64,000 nt of DNA from Himantopus leucocephalus (taxonomy: Eukaryota; Chordata; Aves; Charadriiformes; Recurvirostridae), in NCBI GenBank assembly GCA_003993805.1, contig RSEF01000004.1, forward strand, positions 12,672,524-12,736,523, in the 5' to 3' direction. A model generated the notes under the pieces. The model was not told the origin of the DNA and ran no database searches. It was given only the letters and a program-made list of their open reading frames with translations. The position numbers and the translations under genes were made by a program. Positions 59,106 to 64,000 of this stretch are shown here, in pieces. How positions within the stretch are numbered: position 1 is the first letter of the stretch; every line of letters begins with the position of its first letter.

Positions 59106-60971
59106 CTGCAATGATTGAGTTGATGATAGATTGATTATGGATCCTGTCTTCTTCATTCAGCGGCTCTTGTCAGAAAACCTGTCAGAAACAGTGGCAGAAT
59201 TGTCAGAGTGGATTAAGAAAATGGGGCATAGAAAGCAGGTAGAGATGTACCACAGAAACATTTTCTCATTTGGCTTGTGTCTGCTCTGGGATTAAATCTG
59301 AAACAGCTACCAGCCTGTACTCTCCTACCCAGAGAGCCGTTAACTGCTCACATCGTGCATACAAAGTAAAAAGAGCAGGTGGGGAGCATGACCGGTGGGA
59401 ATCTCTAGCCTGTTCACAAAGAGTCCCCAGCGGCTATGCTGTAGTAAAGCCTTCTTTTACTTTCTGAACTTTGATTTTACCAGTAAAATTCAACAGAAGT
59501 AAAAACCACTTCTTCATACTGCAGCCTTCTTGTCAGTATGACTATTTTCAGCATAAAACTTTTCAGTTTGCAGTCCTAGATTCTATATCCCTCTGCATAG
59601 AATATTGGTTCTGGTAAATAATATGATCAGACCCATTATTATAATTGTACTTATTAATATATTCTCTGCCTGGGCACCTCATGCTAGATTGATTAACATG
59701 TGAGTCCTGGTATACAATCTGTTTCACGGCAGTAGTGTATTATGTGACCTATTTTTTAATCACAATCTTAGTGATCCCATCTATCGGGTAAAAAATGGCT
59801 TTGGAAGTTGTGACGTGGAATGCAAAAAACACCATTTAGATTACATAATTCATTCTGGCAAGGCCAAAGAATCTATGTACAAATGTCATTTCAAAGCAAG
59901 TAATTAGCTTAATCCAATCATCCTATTTCATTACTTAATAACTTATCCTCAGTACAACAGGTCACTGCATTAACTAAACGGCAAATGAACAATTCATGAA
60001 GTGTACTTATGCTGTGCCTTGACGAATTGCTGATGAGTTTTTGTCTAAGTTCTTAGCCTCTACTTTATAAAAAGTGTAGATCACAATTCAAAAGGACAAG
60101 AAGTCTGCCTCACCTGGAGAGTGTATGGCCTATTATAGAGATCTTTTCAATGAAAATATTGTGTTGTCTCTTAAATGTTTTATTTTTGTAATGTCTATTC
60201 TTGCGTGTCTGTAACTGAAGTAGATGTACACATTTTGTCTGATGGATGTTGGTGCTGTAAAGTGACAGTTACTCAGTCAAGCATTATTAATGGAATGCTT
60301 TTTAACTTGTACAAAGAACAGATCTAAAGACTGAGTGGCCCACCAGGAAGCAATTATCACAAAAAGAGTGTTTTCATTTTAAAAAATAAATTGTACTTAT
60401 GTGAACTACTGACCTTGTTTCTCAATTAGTTAAAAGTTTTCATAAATGTTGCCAAACTGACAATTTCAAATTAGGGTAGTTTATTTGCTTTTTAGGCTTT
60501 CAAACAACTCTGAATTTGTTTGGGGTTATTTTTCCCCAAAATGGCATGGAAGCGTTCAGCAGCTTTGGAAACAGTAGATTATTTTAGGTTCCTAAAAGTT
60601 ATTTCACACTGTATTTTTAAGCATTCTCATTTCAAAATGCTAACCTTTAGTTTCCTTGAACTGTTTCATGTAATGATGGCGAGCAATCAGTGATTAATAT
60701 GAAATTACCTAGAAATGCCTCTTTCCATTGAAAAGTAAGTACAAAGAAGTATGTATGTCAGTCAAAACCAACCCATAAATGAGATAATCGACACAGAGTT
60801 TTGGATTAAAAAAAAATAAAATCTGTCTACAAATCCACAAAAATATATATCTACTAGTTTCCTTTTTTTTTTTTTAAGTTCAAAATTTGAAAGATAATAT
60901 TCAGGTAATACAACAGAAAAAATAAAGAAGTGTTACCATGGATTTGTTTTATTTCATTTTATTTTTTTCAG

Positions 60972-61271
60972 GAAAATGTTGCGCTTTTCTTCTAAACGAA
61001 TTAATTGGAATGAGACAGTAGATAGCAGACGTGTACTCAAATTGTCTTGCTGTTTTAGATTGTTTGCTCTCCTACTTGATAGTCACCAAAGTGCAGCGAT
61101 TCCCAGCGGGTGGCGTAGCCCCACGAGCAAAGCCACCCTGCCCCATCCCGCCCTGTCCCATCCAGTGTGTGGTTTGGCTAGGTCCTCAGCGCTGGGACCT
61201 GGACGGACTGTCCATCAATTTGCCTCATACATGTTCTTTTCTATAAGCACTCTGACATCCATTCAGCCAAG
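60972..61271 (+). other. Exon-like interval of 300 bp with an open frame (weak)
   Basis: A long T-rich tract and acceptor (CATTTTATTTTTTTCAG, ending at 60971) opens an interval that ends in a donor-like CCAAG|GTAACT at 61271/61272. One frame is open through all 300 bases, beginning with one completing base then AAA ATG TTG and ending with the first two bases of a codon, so the exon phase would be symmetric and its length a multiple of three. The only in-frame stop after the ATG lies beyond the donor (TAA at 61273). The predicted peptide (MLRFSSKRINWNETVDSRR...) is not one I recognise. Its middle is Pro/Ser/Ala-rich because of a GC-rich patch at about 61094-61215. A second frame is also open. 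Chance is a real alternative. Confidence 0.18.
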
Positions 61272-61275
61272 GTAA

Positions 61276-63356
61276 CTTGGGTTAAATTCCTCTTTCTCTT
61301 CATTTTTTCAATGAATAAAGTCCTGTGAACTCAATGTATTTATTCTGTATTTGCACCTGGTAGCAAACCTAGTTGACTGTGGCCTTTGAATTTACTCTTT
61401 GTAATGCAGCCAATATTCATAGATGAATAATTGGAGAGCTAGACAGAATTATTGTTACAACAGAACCTACTGCAAAACACGGACTTTGTCCACATTCATT
61501 CATCTAGGCCAATGTGCTGAACTGGAAAAACACCCTTTAAAATAAATATAGTCTTTACTGTTGAAACCCATATAGTCGATAATGGTTCTTTGGTCATTTG
61601 TTTTAATTACTCTCACCCTTGGTGACTGTCTAGTTTAAGCTTCACCAAGACCAAGTTCCTTTGTTTAAATCTCAGATATATCTACACTGCCCGGTAAAGA
61701 ACATCGTAAAGTTGCCTGAGAGAGCACTGAATGAGTGAGTTCAGGTAAGACAGCGCGTGTGCTGGCGGCACAGCTTGAGCATTTCTCTGGTACTTCATTG
61801 AATCATACTGACATTTTGTCTGACATTTATCTCCTATACGATTATGAGTTAAGGGCTCCCATTGCTGCATTTATGCACACTTCAGAACAAAATTTTAAGT
61901 CCACTGTACATTTCCTAACATACTTTTTACTCAGTCTATCTGCTAGACGCTGAGTACTGTTCTCTAATATCCTAAAGAATTTATGCATGGATTAAACTTC
62001 TTACAGGGAATAGCCCATTGCCTGTTTAGCTGGCCTGAGGCCAGTATGCTCAGTCATTTGCAGGGTAAAGCATTACTGATAAATGTCACCTTGCTATATA
62101 TCTTGGTCTAATTTACAGCTATTTGCAGGCCATTTACATTACTGAGTGAGATATTTTTCTTCTAGATACCAAAAAAAATAGGTTTTAAAAGCAACATTAC
62201 TGCACTATACTCTTGGGATTTCTTTCAGGAAACCTGCAAAGGATAAATCATATTTAAATATGATCTTATAAATTGAATCATCAGAAACATAGTTGGGAAT
62301 TTTGCCTTCAGAAAAAATTGGCTCATAAAAAGCTCGGAAATACACGATTTTCAGTGTATCTAAATGGCAAATGTTTGAAGATATGAACATATTTTATTTT
62401 TATATTTTTGAAAAGGCAACTCCCATGTTTTAGTGTTTGAAATTATTTTTATTTTGAACTGAGAAACAAGCATAGATAAGAAAAAATTGTACATATTATA
62501 ATGAAACATTTCAGAATTAAAATGTATAGTTATTTCGAGTGTAACAGATGAGGTTTCAGGGGGAGTTGTTTTTCCACCTACGAATGCTTTGGAGTTCAAA
62601 ATTCTATTGTAATTTTACATGACTTTTTCCCTCAAAAAATCTTAAAAAGGCTAATGTCATAAAGAAACAATTTCCTGATAAGTTCTTTAACAATAACAAT
62701 TTCCACCTAAGTTCTTTTTTTCAAGTGGTGCAAGAAAAGCACTGTAGAATATAGAATATAGAATATAACATTGTACACAATGGTGATATTTTAAAAGAAT
62801 CTTGAGCATTATAAAGATGGGAATAATTAAAGGATAAATTAAAAATCAATAGAAATATTATTTTTTAAATTAAAGTTCATGGTTTTTTAAAAGAACCTAT
62901 TCCATCCATTTCAGTATAGTTTGCACTTATTTCCACTAGATTTTTCTTTAAGATTTATGAATATGAAAACTATTTCAAACTTTTTTATCGATTTGTTTAA
63001 TCCACAGAAGTATCATTGTAGCAGTCTTGCTTTGTAGCTAAAAAAATTATCGAAGGCAAGGTTGACATGTAAAATTGATTTTCTATAACACAGTCCCACC
63101 ATGAATGCAACCATTAGATAATAAAAAGCACAATCAATAAACATATAACAAGAAAGGTCAATCTTTAGCTGTCAATATTTTTAAGTTTTACGGGGCACGC
63201 AATGAAGAAAGTCAGCGTGGTGTGTCGGTGTCCCTACATTTCATAGCATGAGGCCAGATCCTGCCGTACGGAAGGTATGTTTACAACCTGTCTCCGCAGA
63301 AGGGCCTGAGGAACCCAATCCTGTTCAAGTACTGTGAGACCTGTGCTGTAAAGTCT
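61276..63356. other. Gene-free AT-rich stretch before the second LTR
   Basis: No gene seen. TAGAATA is repeated three times at 62745-62765. The last 170 bp (63185-63356) are richer in G+C and carry a GAGGCCAGATCCTGCC phrase that resembles old amniote repeats, with no firm assignment. Confidence 0.5.
62745..62765 (+). repeat. (TAGAATA)3 repeat
   Basis: Three perfect 7-bp units in tandem. Confidence 0.9.
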
Positions 63357-63702
63357 TGTCCTGGTTTGAGATAGAACAGAACCAATTTTCTGTTCAGTAA
63401 TTTTACTTTTCAGTTAAGTCTCTTCTAAATAATGTCACTCTGAAAGTAATGGTGTATTTTTCAGACAGATTCTGGCAGATAGCAGCTGATGTTTATAGTC
63501 AATACCAAGGAAAGGGATGCAGGGAGGCTCTTGCTTATACTTCTTTCTATAACAACCAAGGTCAGCCAGCTTTGTTATGTATCAAGTTGGAGGGCTGGAA
63601 GCAGTAGAGTGTAGAAGGGTCGCACCTGCGGGGAGGAGCGGACAGGACAGGTGACCCAAAACTGACCCACAGGGTATTCCATCCCATCTGCCTCACGTGC
63701 AG

Positions 63703-63709
63703 TATAAAA
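63703..63709 (+). promoter_or_regulatory. LTR TATA box
   Basis: TATAAAA preceded 9 bp upstream by an E-box CACGTG (63694-63699), at the position expected for the U3 promoter of this LTR. Transcription would run to the right. Confidence 0.65.
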
Positions 63710-63978
63710 GCTGAGGGATCAAAGGGTCAGGCTCTTTATTCAATGCTCAGCATCTGAGGAGGACTCTCTCTGTTCATCTGCCTTTGATCCTGATCCGTGC
63801 ATTCCTGAATCCAGATCCGGAATCCAGTTCCTGTCCATCACTGAGTCCAGTTTGGGACTTTCCCAGTGCTTGAGGGTGATGTGATCATCATCCTGGGGGC
63901 TTGATACTGGTTTTTTTATATCTTGTCTGTATTTCATTATTTTCTTATTGATATTATTACTTTTATTATTAATATTTC

Positions 63979-63984
63979 ATTAAA
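63979..63984 (+). promoter_or_regulatory. LTR polyadenylation signal (ATTAAA)
   Basis: ATTAAA about 270 bp after the TATA box in an A/T-rich run, matching the position of the signal in other LTRs of this type. Confidence 0.5.
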
Positions 63985-64000
63985 GTAATTATGGTTTTCT

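Larger units (their letters stand above)
53691..60971. other. Gene-free stretch with TA/CA repeats and a pyrimidine tract
   Basis: No gene seen. It contains a compound TA/CA microsatellite (54150-54286) and a pyrimidine-rich tract (58965-59105). Open frames stay below about 86 codons. Confidence 0.5.
63357..64000 (+). mobile_element. ERV LTR, 5' part, cut by the window end
   Basis: Starts TGTCCTGGTTTGAGAT, the start of a large family of bird LTRs. It carries GTGACCCAAAACTGACC near 63651 and GGTATTCCATCCCAT near 63673, which precede the promoter in this family, then an E-box CACGTG (63694-63699), a TATA box TATAAAA (63703-63709), the transcribed R-like part (GGCTCTTTATTCAATGCTC) and an A/T-rich TTATTATTAATATT run with ATTAAA at 63979-63984. 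The 3' end is outside the window, so I cannot tell solo LTR from provirus and cannot test the target-site duplication. Class is probably ERVL- or ERVK-like by memory of the family. The minus-strand 65-codon frame inside it is not a gene. Confidence 0.85.

Noticed and set aside
1..64000. CRISPR arrays, tRNA or rRNA genes, mitochondrial insertions, bacterial contamination
   Set aside because: No regularly spaced repeats, cloverleaf-like B-box/A-box pairs, rRNA text, mitochondrial text or dense long ORFs were seen on either strand.

Overview
The window looks like nuclear DNA from a bird, and I see no convincing protein-coding gene in it. The evidence for a bird is AT-rich sequence, low interspersed-repeat density, three CR1-type non-LTR retrotransposon fragments (all antisense to the given strand) and two endogenous-retrovirus LTRs whose sequence I recognise as bird-type. 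CR1 is the dominant LINE of birds. The LTR families suggest a neoavian species, but I cannot name it. There are no dense operon-like ORFs, CRISPR arrays, rRNA or tRNA genes. The long open frames are explained by transposon sequence, by stop-poor GC-rich patches, or by chance.

Layout. 1-324: unassigned single-copy-looking DNA. 325-950: CR1 3' end, minus strand, interrupted by a 100-N gap. 951-13189: AT-rich gene-free DNA with two G-runs (about 1.92 and 2.08 kb), a 41-bp duplication around a single N (1686-1768), a short GTG tract (10.5 kb) and ancient SINE-like and hairpin-like relics (11.2 and 12.6 kb). 13190-13740: a GC-richer, CpG-containing patch with a donor-like splice site. 14624-15685: a complete solo ERV LTR flanked by a perfect 5-bp target-site duplication (CTGAT). 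15691-21129: gene-free, with two neighbouring hairpins at 17.4-17.5 kb. 21130-22005: CR1 reverse-transcriptase relic, minus strand. 22006-63356: about 41 kb of gene-free DNA holding simple repeats, several inverted repeats (best: a 22-bp perfect palindrome at 40291-40312), a second 100-N gap at 45138-45237 that abuts a third CR1 fragment, and two weak exon-like intervals (48437-48500 and 60972-61271). 63357-64000: the 5' part of a second LTR on the plus strand, cut by the window end.

How it fits together. This is best read as an intergenic desert or a very large intron. Its recognisable content is retrotransposon-derived: CR1 copies 5'-truncated by target-primed reverse transcription, and at least one provirus reduced to a solo LTR by LTR-LTR recombination. 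Both 100-N gaps touch CR1 sequence, and at least two of the four single Ns sit between duplicated contig ends, so several oddities are assembly artefacts. I found no new multi-gene system. The items most worth following up are the two exon-like intervals, the CpG patch, the palindromes and the assembly joins.
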